Source: Aquipuribacter sp. SD81
GTDB lineage: Bacteria > Actinomycetota > Actinomycetes > Actinomycetales > JBBAYJ01
Assembly: GCF_037153975.1 (NCBI RefSeq)
Contig: NZ_JBBAYJ010000011.1
Coordinates: forward strand, 62,001 to 126,000
Direction: 5' to 3'
Length of the DNA: 64,000 nt
Shown: piece by piece, positions 8,251 to 18,674 of the stretch
Layout: every line of letters begins with the position of its first letter
Position numbering within the stretch: the first letter of the stretch is position 1
Made by a program: the position numbers and the translations under genes
Notes under the pieces: model-generated
What the model was told of the DNA's origin: nothing
The model's input: only the letters and a program-made list of their open reading frames with translations
Databases searched by the model: none

Positions 8251-9597
8251 TCACAGCAGCGGCAGGTACCGGCGCCGCTCGAAGGGCGTGATCTCGCGGC
8301 GGTAGTCGTCCCACTCCTGCCGCTTGTTGCGCAGGAAGAAGTCAAACACGCCCTCGCCGAGGGTGTCCGCGACGAGCTCGGAGCCCTCCATGACCGCGAC
8401 GGCCTCGGCGAGGCTGCCGGGCAGCGGCTCGATGCCGAGGGACCGGCGCTCGGAGTCGGTGAGGCCCCACACGTCGTCCTCGGCGCCCGGCGGCAGGTCC
8501 AGGTCCTTCTCCACGCCGTCGAGGCCTGCCTCGAGCATGACCGCGAAGGCGAGGTAGGGGTTCGTCGCGGGGTCCAGCGCGCGGTACTCCACGCGCGTGG
8601 ACTGGCCCTTGCTCGGCTTGTACATGGGCACCCGGACCAGCGCGGAGCGGTTGTTGTGGCCCCAGCACACGTAGCTCGGCGCCTCGCTGCCGCCCCACAG
8701 CCGCTTGTAGGAGTTGACCCACTGGTTGGTGACGGCGGTGATCTCGCGCGCGTGGTGCAGCAGCCCCGCGATGAACGAGCGGCCGACCCCGGACAGCTGG
8801 TACTCCGCGCCGTCGGCGTGGAAGGCGTTGGACTCCCCGGAGAACAGCGACAGGTGGGTGTGCATGCCGGAGCCGGGCAGGCCCGCGAGCGGACGCGGCA
8901 TGAAGGAGGCCTGCATCTGCTGGCTGAACGCGACCTCCTTCACCACGGTGCGGAAGGTCATGATGTTGTCGGCGGTGCTGAGCGCGTCCGCGTAGCGCAG
9001 GTCGATCTCGTTCTGGCCCGGCCCGTTCTCGTGGTGGGAGAACTCCACCGAGATGCCGAGCGCCTCCAGCATGGTGATGGCCTCGCGACGGAAGTCGTGG
9101 GCCACGCCCGCCGGCACGTGGTCGAAGTAGCCGGCCTGGTCCACGGGCACCGGCACGCCCTGGCTGTCGAGGTCCTTCTCGAAGAGGTAGAACTCGATCT
9201 CGGGGTGCGTGTAGAACGCGAAGCCCTTCTCGGCGGCCTTGGCCAGCGAGCGCTTGAGGACGTGGCGGGGGTCCTGCGGCGCCGGCTCGCCGTCGGGGGT
9301 GAGCACGTCGCAGAACATGCGCGCGGTGCCCTGCCGGCCGTCCGGCCCGCCGCGCCACGGCAGCACTGCGAACGTCGACGGGTCCGGCCGCACGAGCATG
9401 TCGGACTCCACGACGCGCGCGAGGCCCTCGATGGTCGAGCCGTCGAAGCCGATGCCCTCGGTGAAGGCGGCCTCGAGCTCGGCCGGCGCCACCGCGACCG
9501 ACTTCAGCGAGCCGAGCACGTCGGTGAACCACAGGCGGACGAAGCGGACGTCGCGCTCCTCGACGGTGCGGAGGACGAACTCCTGCTGGCGGTCCAT
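8251..9597 (-). CDS. glnA2: Type I glutamine synthetase, GlnA2-like
   Basis: A 448-residue glutamine synthetase or gamma-glutamyl ligase of the GlnA family. Motifs: FTDVLGSLKSV near the N-terminus, GFDGSTIEGLARV, the metal-binding EIEFYLFEK, HHENGPGQNEIDL, the ATP-site GSGMHTHLSLF, NSYKRLW and the substrate-loop RVEYRALDPATNPYLAFA. It catalyses ATP-dependent amidation of glutamate, or in divergent GlnA paralogues of other amines. At the place where adenylylated enzymes have a NLYDLPP-type motif it reads KDLDLPPGAED, with no Tyr. ATG 9597 (MDRQQEF) is the natural start; upstream codons have no family similarity. It probably shares a transcript with glnE, 70 bases downstream. Confidence 0.93.
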   Translation of the reverse strand: MDRQQEFVLRTVEERDVRFVRLWFTDVLGSLKSVAVAPAELEAAFTEGIGFDGSTIEGLARVVESDMLVRPDPSTFAVLPWRGGPDGRQGTARMFCDVLTPDGEPAPQDPRHVLKRSLAKAAEKGFAFYTHPEIEFYLFEKDLDSQGVPVPVDQAGYFDHVPAGVAHDFRREAITMLEALGISVEFSHHENGPGQNEIDLRYADALSTADNIMTFRTVVKEVAFSQQMQASFMPRPLAGLPGSGMHTHLSLFSGESNAFHADGAEYQLSGVGRSFIAGLLHHAREITAVTNQWVNSYKRLWGGSEAPSYVCWGHNNRSALVRVPMYKPSKGQSTRVEYRALDPATNPYLAFAVMLEAGLDGVEKDLDLPPGAEDDVWGLTDSERRSLGIEPLPGSLAEAVAVMEGSELVADTLGEGVFDFFLRNKRQEWDDYRREITPFERRRYLPLL

Positions 9598-9708
9598 GCC
9601 AGAACCGTAGTAGGTCGCCTGACGCTGCGCCGTGGCCGCCACCCGCCGTCATCAGGCGCTGTGCCTCCGCCCCGGGAGGCAGCCGTACGCGGCACGTACT
9701 CTCGGGCC

Positions 9709-10446
9709 GTGGCAGCCGGGGGAACCGCAGCGGGACGCGTCCGGAGTCGGTGGGTGCTGCCCGCCGTCGTGCTCGTGACGGCTGCGCTCACGGTGGCGGC
9801 GGCCGGTGCCGCCTGGTGGTACCTCTGGTACCCGCACGACCGTCCGACGCTGCGCGCCGGGGAGTCGCTCGGCCTCGACGTCAGCAACCACCAGGGCCCG
9901 ATCGACTGGCCCGCGGTCGCCGCCGACCCGGACGGTCTCGCCTTCGCCTACATCAAGTCGAGCGAGGGCGCGGACTGGGTGGACGCGAGCTTCGCCACCA
10001 ACTGGGCCGGCGCGGAGGAGGCGGGGGTGCGGCGTGGCGCCTACCACTTCTTCACCCTCTGCACGCCGGGGCGCGAGCAGGCCGTCAACTTCCTCCGCAC
10101 CGCGCCGCCGGACGCGTCCGCCCTGCCGCCGGCCATCGACCTCGAGCTCGCCGGCAACTGCAGCGCCCGCCCCGACGCCGCGGCGGTCGACGCCGAGCTC
10201 GACGCCTTCCTCACCGAGGTCGAAGCGGCGTGGGGCCGTGACGTCCTGCTCTACGTCGGGGAGGACTGGGAGGACCGCTACCCCGTGCTGGAGCGCTCCG
10301 AGCGACCGAGGTGGCTGGTGAGCCACGTCGGACGGCCGGCCCGGGACTGGACGGTCTGGCAGTTCCACTGGATGGGCCAGGTCGACGGCATCGAGGGCAG
10401 GGTCGAGGTGAACGTCGCCCGGCTCGAGGAGCTGACCGGCACGTAG
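9709..10446 (+). CDS. Membrane-anchored GH25 lysozyme
   Basis: A 245-residue cell-wall hydrolase. A basic N-terminus and a hydrophobic helix (about residues 15-38) act as a signal anchor, so the enzyme acts outside the membrane. The GH25 muramidase domain follows: LGLDVSNHQGPIDWPAV, AYIKSSEGADW, GAYHFF and AIDLELAGN, with acidic residues at the positions that cut the MurNAc-GlcNAc bond, ending near WQFHW. No cell-wall-binding repeats are present. The GTG 9709 start follows GGGCC and is not strongly marked. It is divergent from glnA2, and 54 bases precede nadE. Confidence 0.88.
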   Translation: MAAGGTAAGRVRSRWVLPAVVLVTAALTVAAAGAAWWYLWYPHDRPTLRAGESLGLDVSNHQGPIDWPAVAADPDGLAFAYIKSSEGADWVDASFATNWAGAEEAGVRRGAYHFFTLCTPGREQAVNFLRTAPPDASALPPAIDLELAGNCSARPDAAAVDAELDAFLTEVEAAWGRDVLLYVGEDWEDRYPVLERSERPRWLVSHVGRPARDWTVWQFHWMGQVDGIEGRVEVNVARLEELTGT

Positions 10447-10500
10447 CCGGGCGGTCGCTCGCCCCGTCGCCTCCCGCCGCGTGCGCCGTAGCCTGGGCGC

Positions 10501-12258
10501 GTGCCCCGCCTGCGTCTCGCCCTCGCCCAGGTCGACACCGTGGTGGGTGACCTGCCCGGCAACGCCGCCCGCCTCCGCGCGGCGGTCGCCGAGGCCGCGG
10601 CCGCCGACGCCGACCTGGTCGCCCTGCCGGAGATGGCGCTGACGGGCTACCCGGTCGAGGACCTCGCGCTGCGGCCGGCGTTCGTGAAGGCGTCCCGCGA
10701 AGCCGTGGAGGACCTCGCTCGGGCCGTCGCCGAGGACGGCCACGGCGACCTCGTCGTCGTGGTCGGCTACCTCGACCAGGACGTCGACGCCGCGGGTCAG
10801 GACCCGAACCGGACGGGGCGCTCGCCGCTGGCGAGCCAGAACTGCGCGGCCGTGCTGCACGGCGGCGAGGTGGTCGCGCGCTACGCGAAGAACCACCTGC
10901 CGAACTACGGCGTGTTCGACGAGCGGCGCATCTTCGTGCCCGGCACGCACGGGCAGCGGGTCAACGTGCGCGGCGTCGACGTCACGCTGCTCGTGTGCGA
11001 GGACCTGTGGCGCGACGGCGGCGTCACCGCCCAGCTGGCCGAGGCCGAGCACGACCCCGGCCTCGTGCTCGTCGTCAACGCGAGCCCCTACGAGCGCGGC
11101 AAGGACGACGTCCGCTTCGAGCTGTGCCGCTCCCGCGCGACGGAGACCGGGTGCGCGGTGGCGTACGTCAACGCGGTCGGCGGGCAGGACGAGCTCGTCT
11201 TCGACGGCGACTCCATGGTCGTCGGGCCCGACGGCGCGCTCCTCACCCGCGCCCCGCAGCTCGTCGAGCACACGCTGGTCGTCGACCTCGACCTGCCCGA
11301 GGGCGCCGACGAGGCGGGACCGGGTCGGCTGTACGACCGGGTGACGCTGCGCCCGGACCGACGCCCGACCGACGGCCCGGCCGTCGTGCCCGCCGCGGCG
11401 GAGCCGCTGCAGGAGTGCGAGGAGGTCTACCGCGCGCTCGTGCTCGGCCTGCGGGCGTACACGACCAAGAACGGGTTCTCCTCCGTCGTGCTGGGGCTGT
11501 CCGGCGGCATCGACTCCGCCCTCGTCGCCACCCTCGCCGTCGACGCGCTCGGCGCGGACGCCGTCCACACCGTCGCCATGCCGAGCCGGTACTCCTCGGG
11601 GCACTCCGTCGACGACGCCGCCGAGCTCGCCCGCCGGCAGGGCACGCGGCACCGCGTGGAGCCGATCGCCGACCTCGTCGCGCCGTTCGTCGACCAGCTC
11701 GGGCTCACGGGGCTGGCGGAGGAGAACGTGCAGTCCCGCGCGCGCGGCGTCGTGCTCATGGCGATCAGCAACGCCGAGGGCCACCTCGTGCTCGCGCCCG
11801 GCAACAAGAGCGAGCTGGCCACCGGCTACTCGACCATCTACGGCGACGCCGTCGGCGGCTTCGCGCCCATCAAGGACGTGCCGAAGACGCTCGTGTGGCG
11901 CCTCGCGCGCTGGCGCAACGAGGAGGCCCGCCGTCGCGGCGAGACCCCGCCCGTGCCCGAGGCGAGCATCGACAAGGCGCCGTCGGCGGAGCTCGCACCG
12001 GGCCAGCTCGACAGCGACTCGCTGCCGGACTACGAGGTGCTCGACGCCGTCGTCGACGGCTACGTCGTCGGCGACCTCGGCCGGGCCGACCTGGTGGCCC
12101 GCGGCGTGCCCGAGGAGGTCGTCGACCACGTCGTCCGCCTCGTCGACCGGGCGGAGTGGAAGCGCCGGCAGTACCCGCCGGGCCCCAAGATCAGCCCCAA
12201 GGCGTTCGGTCGGGACCGGCGGCTGCCCGTCACCACCCGTTGGCAGGAGCGCGGCTGA
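10501..12258 (+). CDS. nadE: Glutamine-dependent NAD+ synthetase
   Basis: A 585-residue cytosolic enzyme for the last step of NAD biosynthesis, converting deamido-NAD to NAD with ATP and ammonia from glutamine. The N-terminal nitrilase-type glutaminase domain has the Glu-Lys-Cys triad in LPEMALTGYPVEDL, YAKNHLPNYGVFDE and LLVCEDLW. The C-terminal synthetase domain has the P-loop GLSGGIDSALVA near residue 330, GNKSELATGY and ISPKAFGRDRRLP. The two-domain length is normal. The GTG start begins VPRLRLALAQVD, the usual family opening. panB follows after 20 bases on the same strand, so the two cofactor genes may be cotranscribed. Confidence 0.95.
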   Translation: MPRLRLALAQVDTVVGDLPGNAARLRAAVAEAAAADADLVALPEMALTGYPVEDLALRPAFVKASREAVEDLARAVAEDGHGDLVVVVGYLDQDVDAAGQDPNRTGRSPLASQNCAAVLHGGEVVARYAKNHLPNYGVFDERRIFVPGTHGQRVNVRGVDVTLLVCEDLWRDGGVTAQLAEAEHDPGLVLVVNASPYERGKDDVRFELCRSRATETGCAVAYVNAVGGQDELVFDGDSMVVGPDGALLTRAPQLVEHTLVVDLDLPEGADEAGPGRLYDRVTLRPDRRPTDGPAVVPAAAEPLQECEEVYRALVLGLRAYTTKNGFSSVVLGLSGGIDSALVATLAVDALGADAVHTVAMPSRYSSGHSVDDAAELARRQGTRHRVEPIADLVAPFVDQLGLTGLAEENVQSRARGVVLMAISNAEGHLVLAPGNKSELATGYSTIYGDAVGGFAPIKDVPKTLVWRLARWRNEEARRRGETPPVPEASIDKAPSAELAPGQLDSDSLPDYEVLDAVVDGYVVGDLGRADLVARGVPEEVVDHVVRLVDRAEWKRRQYPPGPKISPKAFGRDRRLPVTTRWQERG

Positions 12259-12278
12259 CGCTCTGGGACCATGAGGCC

Positions 12279-13124
12279 ATGGCCGCCCCTGCCGTCGTGC
12301 CCCCCGAACGCCCTGCTCACCAGCCCCGGCAGGTGCGGACCGTGCACCTGCAGCGGTGGAAGGACGAGGGCCGTCGTTGGGCGATGCTGACCGCCTACGA
12401 CGCCATGACGGCGCGTGTGCTGGAGGAGGCCGGGATCCCCGTGCTCCTCGTCGGGGACTCCGCCGCCGGCGTCGTCTACGGCTACGACACGTCCCTGCCG
12501 GTGACGATGGAGGAGATGCTCCCGCTCGTCGGGGCCGTCGCCCGCTCGACCGTCCGCCCGCTCGTGGTCGCGGACCTGCCCTTCGGCAGCTTCGAGGCCT
12601 CCGACGCCCAGGCCGTGGAGTCCGCGGTGCGGCTCATGAAGGCCGGCGCCAACGCCGTCAAGCTCGAGGGCGGCGAGGCGCGCGCGTCGCGGGTGGCCGC
12701 CATCGTGACGGCCGGCATCCCCGTCATGGGCCACGTGGGGTTCACCGCGCAGGCGGAGAACGCCATCGGCGGGTACCGGGTGGCCGGGCGCGGCGAGGCC
12801 GCCGCCGAGCAGGTCGTCGCCGACGCCGTCGCGGTCGAGCGCGCGGGAGCCTTCTCCATGGTCGTGGAGATGGTGACGGCGCCGGTCGCCGCCCGGCTGC
12901 ACGAGGCCGTCGGCGTGCCGACCATCGGCATCGGCTCCGGCCCGGACATGGACGCGCAGGTCCTGGTGTGGCAGGACATGGCCGGCCTCAACGACGACCG
13001 CCGCTTCAGCTTCGTCAAGCGCTACGCCGACCTGCGCGGCGAGCTGCGCCGCGCCGCCGAGGCGTACGCCGCCGACATCGAGGCCGGCACGTTCCCGGGT
13101 CCGGAGCACTCCTTCGAGCGGTGA
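12279..13124 (+). CDS. panB: Ketopantoate hydroxymethyltransferase
   Basis: A 281-residue enzyme of pantothenate and coenzyme A synthesis. It moves a hydroxymethyl group from methylenetetrahydrofolate to 2-oxoisovalerate. Motifs: MLTAYDAMTARVLEEAG, LVGDSAAGVVYGYD, VVADLPFGSFEAS, AVKLEGGE, IPVMGHVGFTAQ, MVVEMVTAPVAARL and PTIGIGSGPDMDAQ. These include the Mg-binding Asp residues and the catalytic Glu. Normal length. ATG 12279 is the first good start after nadE. A 51-bp triplicated repeat lies in the gap after it. No panC or panD gene is seen nearby. Confidence 0.95.
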   Translation: MAAPAVVPPERPAHQPRQVRTVHLQRWKDEGRRWAMLTAYDAMTARVLEEAGIPVLLVGDSAAGVVYGYDTSLPVTMEEMLPLVGAVARSTVRPLVVADLPFGSFEASDAQAVESAVRLMKAGANAVKLEGGEARASRVAAIVTAGIPVMGHVGFTAQAENAIGGYRVAGRGEAAAEQVVADAVAVERAGAFSMVVEMVTAPVAARLHEAVGVPTIGIGSGPDMDAQVLVWQDMAGLNDDRRFSFVKRYADLRGELRRAAEAYAADIEAGTFPGPEHSFER

Positions 13125-13175
13125 CGGCCGGGCGCTGCAGGGCCGGTCCAGCGGCGCCTGCCGCGACGCCACGTC

Positions 13176-13297
13176 CGTCATGATCCATGCCGCGCGAGGC
13201 GACACCGGCCCCGCACCCGCGACTCGCGTCATGATCCATGCCGCGCACGACGGAAGGTGCCCCGTACGCGCGACTCACGTCATGATCGATGCCGCGC
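13176..13297. repeat. Three copies of a 51-bp spaced repeat
   Basis: The 20-mer CGTCATGATCCATGCCGCGC occurs at 13176-13195 and 13227-13246, and with one change (GATCGATG) at 13278-13297, exactly 51 bases apart. The flanks CGACTC and CGACGG are also partly repeated. The core is near-palindromic around CATGATC. It lies between panB and a small gene on the other strand. On the minus strand it would encode a 17-residue repeat (RGMDHDASRG...), but there is no plausible gene start or known family. Confidence 0.85.
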
Positions 13298-13334
13298 GCG
13301 ACGGCCGGCCGCACGGCCCCCGCGGCCCGCAGGG

Positions 13335-13529
13335 TCAGCTCCCGCCGCGGTCCCAGCGGTCGTCCTCGTCGTCCCAGCGCTCGTTGCGGGCGGCGGCCGT
13401 CTCCAGCGCCGCCGCGGCGGCCTCGCGCGTCGGGTAGGGCCCGATGAGGTCGGTGTAGTGCGACTGGCGGCCCTCCTCCACCTGCTTGGTGCGGGTGTTG
13501 AACCAGAACTCGGTCGCGTCGTCGGCCAT
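13335..13529 (-). CDS. Small conserved hypothetical protein, 64 aa
   Basis: The protein reads MADDATEFWFNTRTKQVEEG, then LIGPYPTREAAAAALETA and a charged Asp/Arg/Trp tail. The pattern 'aromatic strand, VEEG, GPYPTREAA..AL' is seen in small actinobacterial proteins sometimes described as SPOR-like; the role is unknown. It is cytosolic by sequence, with no signal peptide. I chose ATG 13529 because residues upstream have no matching character. It is convergent with panB across the 51-bp repeats and divergent from hsp20. Confidence 0.7.
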   Translation of the reverse strand: MADDATEFWFNTRTKQVEEGRQSHYTDLIGPYPTREAAAAALETAAARNERWDDEDDRWDRGGS

Positions 13530-13684
13530 GGGCAGGAGTGTGCTCCCGTCACCCCGCCGCGCCACCGGGGACGACCACGCCGTGCGCGGACGCCACCTCG
13601 CACCCGCAGCGGTGCTCGGCGGGCACGCGGGTGGAGACGCGAGACGGCCCGTGCCGGGAATTGAGCGGACCCGACTGAGGTTGG

Positions 13685-13705
13685 CTTGAGCATGACCCGC
13701 TCAAG
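13685..13705. promoter_or_regulatory. HAIR operator (HspR-binding inverted repeat)
   Basis: CTTGAGC, seven bases, GCTCAAG: a perfect inverted repeat that matches the HAIR consensus CTTGAGT-N7-ACTCAAG except for the symmetric base nearest the spacer. HspR represses actinobacterial heat-shock genes through this site. It overlaps the -35 region of the hsp20 promoter, 59 bases before the start codon. Confidence 0.88.
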
Positions 13706-13714
13706 TTCTACACT
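13686..13714 (+). promoter_or_regulatory. Probable sigma-A-type promoter of hsp20
   Basis: TTGAGC (13686-13691) and TACACT (13709-13714) are separated by 17 bases and lie within and just after the HAIR site, so bound HspR would block polymerase. The start codon is 49 bases downstream of the -10 element. Confidence 0.65.
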
Positions 13715-13763
13715 CGTCCTCGTTCCCGGACAGGCCGGGACGCAGCGCTACAGGAGGTCCGTC

Positions 13764-14228
13764 ATGGCTCTCGGTCGCCCCTTCTTCACCGACATCGACC
13801 GCGTCTTCGAGGACATGACCCGCGGCATGGCCGCCCCGGTGGGGTTCGGCGCCGTGGACGCCGCCCTCGACGTCGACTCCGGTCGTCTCACCGCCCGCTT
13901 CGACCTGCCCGGCGTCGACCGCGACTCGCTCAGCGTGCGGGTCGCCGGTGACGCGCTCGTCGTGGAGGCGCTCCGCTCCCCCGTCGAGCTCGGCAGCCGC
14001 CACAAGGTGCTCGCCGCCGAGCGCAGCACCGGGCAGGTGCGGCGCGTGTTCCGCACCGGGCTCAACCTCGACGCCGACACCGTCACCGCCCGGTTCGAGG
14101 ACGGGGTCCTCCTCGTCGAGGCCGGCACCCGCGCCCCCGGGCGCACCGTGCAGGTGAGCTTCGGCGGCAGCAGCGGCGGCGAGCAGCCGTCGATCGTCCA
14201 GGGCGAGCAGGCCACGCAGCAGGGCTGA
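13764..14228 (+). CDS. Hsp20 / alpha-crystallin small heat-shock protein
   Basis: A 154-residue ATP-independent chaperone that holds unfolding proteins. The alpha-crystallin domain spans about residues 35-125: [20 protein letters not shown], then [29 protein letters not shown] and [12 protein letters not shown] 13764 has a strong AGGAGG 8 bases upstream; a longer frame upstream contains the promoter and is not used. A HAIR operator and promoter lie just upstream, so the gene should be induced by heat through loss of HspR repression. A stem-loop 12 bases after the stop probably ends the transcript. Confidence 0.9.
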   Translation: MALGRPFFTDIDRVFEDMTRGMAAPVGFGAVDAALDVDSGRLTARFDLPGVDRDSLSVRVAGDALVVEALRSPVELGSRHKVLAAERSTGQVRRVFRTGLNLDADTVTARFEDGVLLVEAGTRAPGRTVQVSFGGSSGGEQPSIVQGEQATQQG

Positions 14229-14239
14229 GTCCACCGTGA

Positions 14240-14272
14240 CGGAGGGGCGGGTCGCCACGACCCGCCCCTCCG
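14240..14272. terminator. Hairpin after hsp20
   Basis: A 15-bp stem, CGGAGGGGCGGGTCG, with loop CCA and the exact complement. It starts 12 bases after the hsp20 stop. There is no U-run. Confidence 0.75.
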
Positions 14273-14298
14273 CCGTGTGCGCACCTAGACTCCCCGCC

Positions 14299-15234
14299 AT
14301 GGCCACGACGACCCAGCGCCCGCCACTGAGGCCGGGCCGCGTCAGCCCGAGGCGGTCCGTGCCGCCGCACATCCGACGACCCGAGTACGTCGACCGGCCC
14401 CGCGCGGCCCGCTGGACCGGCGGCGAGGTGAAGGACGCCGCGACCGTCGCGGCGATGCGGCGCGCGTGCACCCTCGCCGCCGACGCGCTGCAGGCGGTCG
14501 GGCGCGCGGTCGCCCCCGGCGTCACCACCGAGGAGCTCGACGCGGTCGGGCACGACTACCTCGTCGAGCGCGGCGCGTACCCCTCGACGCTCGGCTACCC
14601 CGGCCACGGCTCGCCGGCGTTCCCGAAGTCCCTGTGCACGAGCGTCAACGAGGTCGTGTGCCACGGCATCCCGGACGACACCGTCCTGCTCGACGGCGAC
14701 ATCGTGAACGTCGACATCACCGCCTACCTCGAGACCGACGGCATCGCCGTCCACGGCGACACGAACGCGACGTTCCTCGTCGGCGGCGAGGACGCGGTGA
14801 GCGAGGACGTCCGGCTGCTCGTCGAGCGCACGCGCGAGGCGACGCTGCGCGGCATCCGCGCCGCCCAGCCGGGACGTCGGCTCAACGTCGTCGGCCGCGT
14901 CATCGAGAAGTACGCGACACGCTTCGGCTACGGCGACGTCGCCGCCTTCACCGGCCACGGCATCGGCGAGGCGTTCCACTCCGGCATCGTCGTGCCGCAC
15001 TACGACGCCGCCCCCGAGCACGACACCGTCATCGAGCCGGGCATGACCTTCACCGTCGAGCCGATGCTCACCCTCGGCGCCTCCGAGCACCGGATGTGGG
15101 ACGACGGCTGGACCGCCGTCACCGTCGACGGGTCGTGGACGGCGCAGTTCGAGCACACCGTCCTCGTCACCGAGCACGGCCCTGAGCTGCTCACCGTCCC
15201 CAGCGACGGCAACCCCCCCGGAGGCCTGCTGTGA
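14299..15234 (+). CDS. map: Type I methionine aminopeptidase
   Basis: A 311-residue cytosolic enzyme that removes the initiator Met from new proteins. All five metal ligands are visible: two Asp in [13 protein letters not shown] and HGDTNATF, His in [11 protein letters not shown], Glu in [10 protein letters not shown] and Glu in AQFEHTVLV. About 45 N-terminal residues rich in Pro and Arg ([18 protein letters not shown]) precede the catalytic domain, as in the longer actinobacterial MetAP form with an SH3-binding-like extension. ATG 14299 follows CCCCGCC without a strong ribosome site. Its TGA overlaps the GTG of ppgK by four bases, so translation is likely coupled. Confidence 0.94.
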   Translation: MATTTQRPPLRPGRVSPRRSVPPHIRRPEYVDRPRAARWTGGEVKDAATVAAMRRACTLAADALQAVGRAVAPGVTTEELDAVGHDYLVERGAYPSTLGYPGHGSPAFPKSLCTSVNEVVCHGIPDDTVLLDGDIVNVDITAYLETDGIAVHGDTNATFLVGGEDAVSEDVRLLVERTREATLRGIRAAQPGRRLNVVGRVIEKYATRFGYGDVAAFTGHGIGEAFHSGIVVPHYDAAPEHDTVIEPGMTFTVEPMLTLGASEHRMWDDGWTAVTVDGSWTAQFEHTVLVTEHGPELLTVPSDGNPPGGLL

Positions 15235-16052
15235 CTGCCCGCAAGGACCCCAGGCTCGCGGTCGGCGTCGACATCGGCGGGTCCGGCATCAAGGCCGCCG
15301 TCGTCGACGTGGACGCCGGTGAGCTCGTCGCGGACCGCGTCCGCCACAAGACGCCCGAGGGCGGCAAGCCGGACGACGTCGCCGAGGTCGCGGCCACCGT
15401 CCTCGCCGAGGTGCTGCAGGCCGGCCCGGAGCCGACCACCGGGGAGACGGTCGGGGTCGGCTTCCCCGCCGTCGTCCAGCACGGCGTCACCCGCACCGCG
15501 GCCAACGTCCACGAGGACTGGGTCGACGCGCCTGCCGCGGAGCTGTTGACGAAGGCCCTCGGGCGCCGCGCGGTCGTCGCGAACGATGCGGACGTCGCCG
15601 GGCTCGCCGAGGTGCGCTTCGGCGCCGGGCGCGACGTGCCCGGCGTCGTGGTCGTCACGACCCTCGGGACCGGGATCGGCAGCGCGCTGTTCGTCGACGG
15701 CACGCTCGTGCCGAACACCGAGTTCGGCCACCTGGAGATCGACGGCGAGGACGCGGAGAAGCGTGCGGCCGACAGCGCCCGCGAGCGCGAGGACCTGTCG
15801 TGGAAGGACTGGGCGAAGCGCCTGCAGCGCTACTACACGCTGCTGGAGCTGCTGCTGCAGCCCGACCTCGTCGTGGTCGGCGGCGGCGTGAGCAAGAAGC
15901 ACGACAAGTTCCTGCCGCTGCTCGACCTGCGCGCGCCCATCGTGCCCGCGCAGCTGCGCAACGAGGCGGGCATCATCGGCGCCGCCGTCATGGCCGCCGA
16001 GCTGGACGCCGCGGGACCGACCGCGGGCACCCCTGCGAAGGAGACCGCGTGA
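15231..16052 (+). CDS. ppgK: Polyphosphate glucokinase
   Basis: A 273-residue ROK-family kinase that phosphorylates glucose using polyphosphate (and often ATP), typical of actinobacteria. Landmarks: [18 protein letters not shown] (phosphate loop), [26 protein letters not shown] (catalytic Asp), [23 protein letters not shown] in place of the zinc-type ROK motif, and [17 protein letters not shown]. Full length. GTG 15231 overlaps the map stop, and its own stop overlaps the DUF3467 gene, giving a three-gene coupled operon. A PPK2-type polyphosphate kinase lies at 22526, so polyphosphate handling is represented twice in this window. Confidence 0.93.
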   Translation: MTARKDPRLAVGVDIGGSGIKAAVVDVDAGELVADRVRHKTPEGGKPDDVAEVAATVLAEVLQAGPEPTTGETVGVGFPAVVQHGVTRTAANVHEDWVDAPAAELLTKALGRRAVVANDADVAGLAEVRFGAGRDVPGVVVVTTLGTGIGSALFVDGTLVPNTEFGHLEIDGEDAEKRAADSAREREDLSWKDWAKRLQRYYTLLELLLQPDLVVVGGGVSKKHDKFLPLLDLRAPIVPAQLRNEAGIIGAAVMAAELDAAGPTAGTPAKETA

Positions 16053-16324
16053 GCGAGCAGCCGAACCCCGGTCCGGGCCACATCCGCGTCACCATGCCCG
16101 ACAAGCTCGCAGGCGGCGACTACGCCGACTTCGTGCGCGTGTGGCACGGCAAGGACATCTTCACCCTCGACTTCGCCGCGCTCGTGGGCCCGATGGGCGC
16201 GGACGGCACCACGGCGCGGGTCGTGTCCCGGGTGCGGATCCCGCCTAGCCAGGTCTTCGAGATCATGAAGGCGCTCGAGCGCTCCCTCACCGCGTGGGAG
16301 AAGGAGCACGGCTCCCCGGGCTGA
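16049..16324 (+). CDS. DUF3467 family protein
   Basis: A 91-residue protein with [20 protein letters not shown] and [20 protein letters not shown], the two blocks typical of DUF3467, a small beta-rich family of unknown role found in bacteria and archaea. No signal peptide or membrane segment is seen. GTG 16049 overlaps the TGA of ppgK (GTGA), so translation is probably coupled to ppgK. Nothing in the sequence gives a substrate or partner. Confidence 0.85.
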   Translation: MSEQPNPGPGHIRVTMPDKLAGGDYADFVRVWHGKDIFTLDFAALVGPMGADGTTARVVSRVRIPPSQVFEIMKALERSLTAWEKEHGSPG

Positions 16325-16457
16325 GGTGCACCGGACGGCGTTGACGCACCCGTCCGGGGGCGGCTGCGCGTCGACGCTCACGTCGCGTGCCGACGTGCCG
16401 ATCCGGAACCCGGGTCATCGACGCGCCGTGCCAACGGCGCGCCCGGGAGGAGCAGGC

Positions 16458-18665
<2,208 letters not shown>

Positions 18666-18674
18666 GGTGGGGCG

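Noticed and set aside
4857-8291. Very long plus-strand frame opposite glnE
   Set aside because: GC-rich antisense frame without any domain or start support; glnE on the other strand is clear.
13015-13314. Minus-strand repeat protein (RGMDHD units) over the 51-bp repeats
   Set aside because: It overlaps the end of panB, has no ribosome site and no known family; it follows simply from a repeat whose period is a multiple of three.
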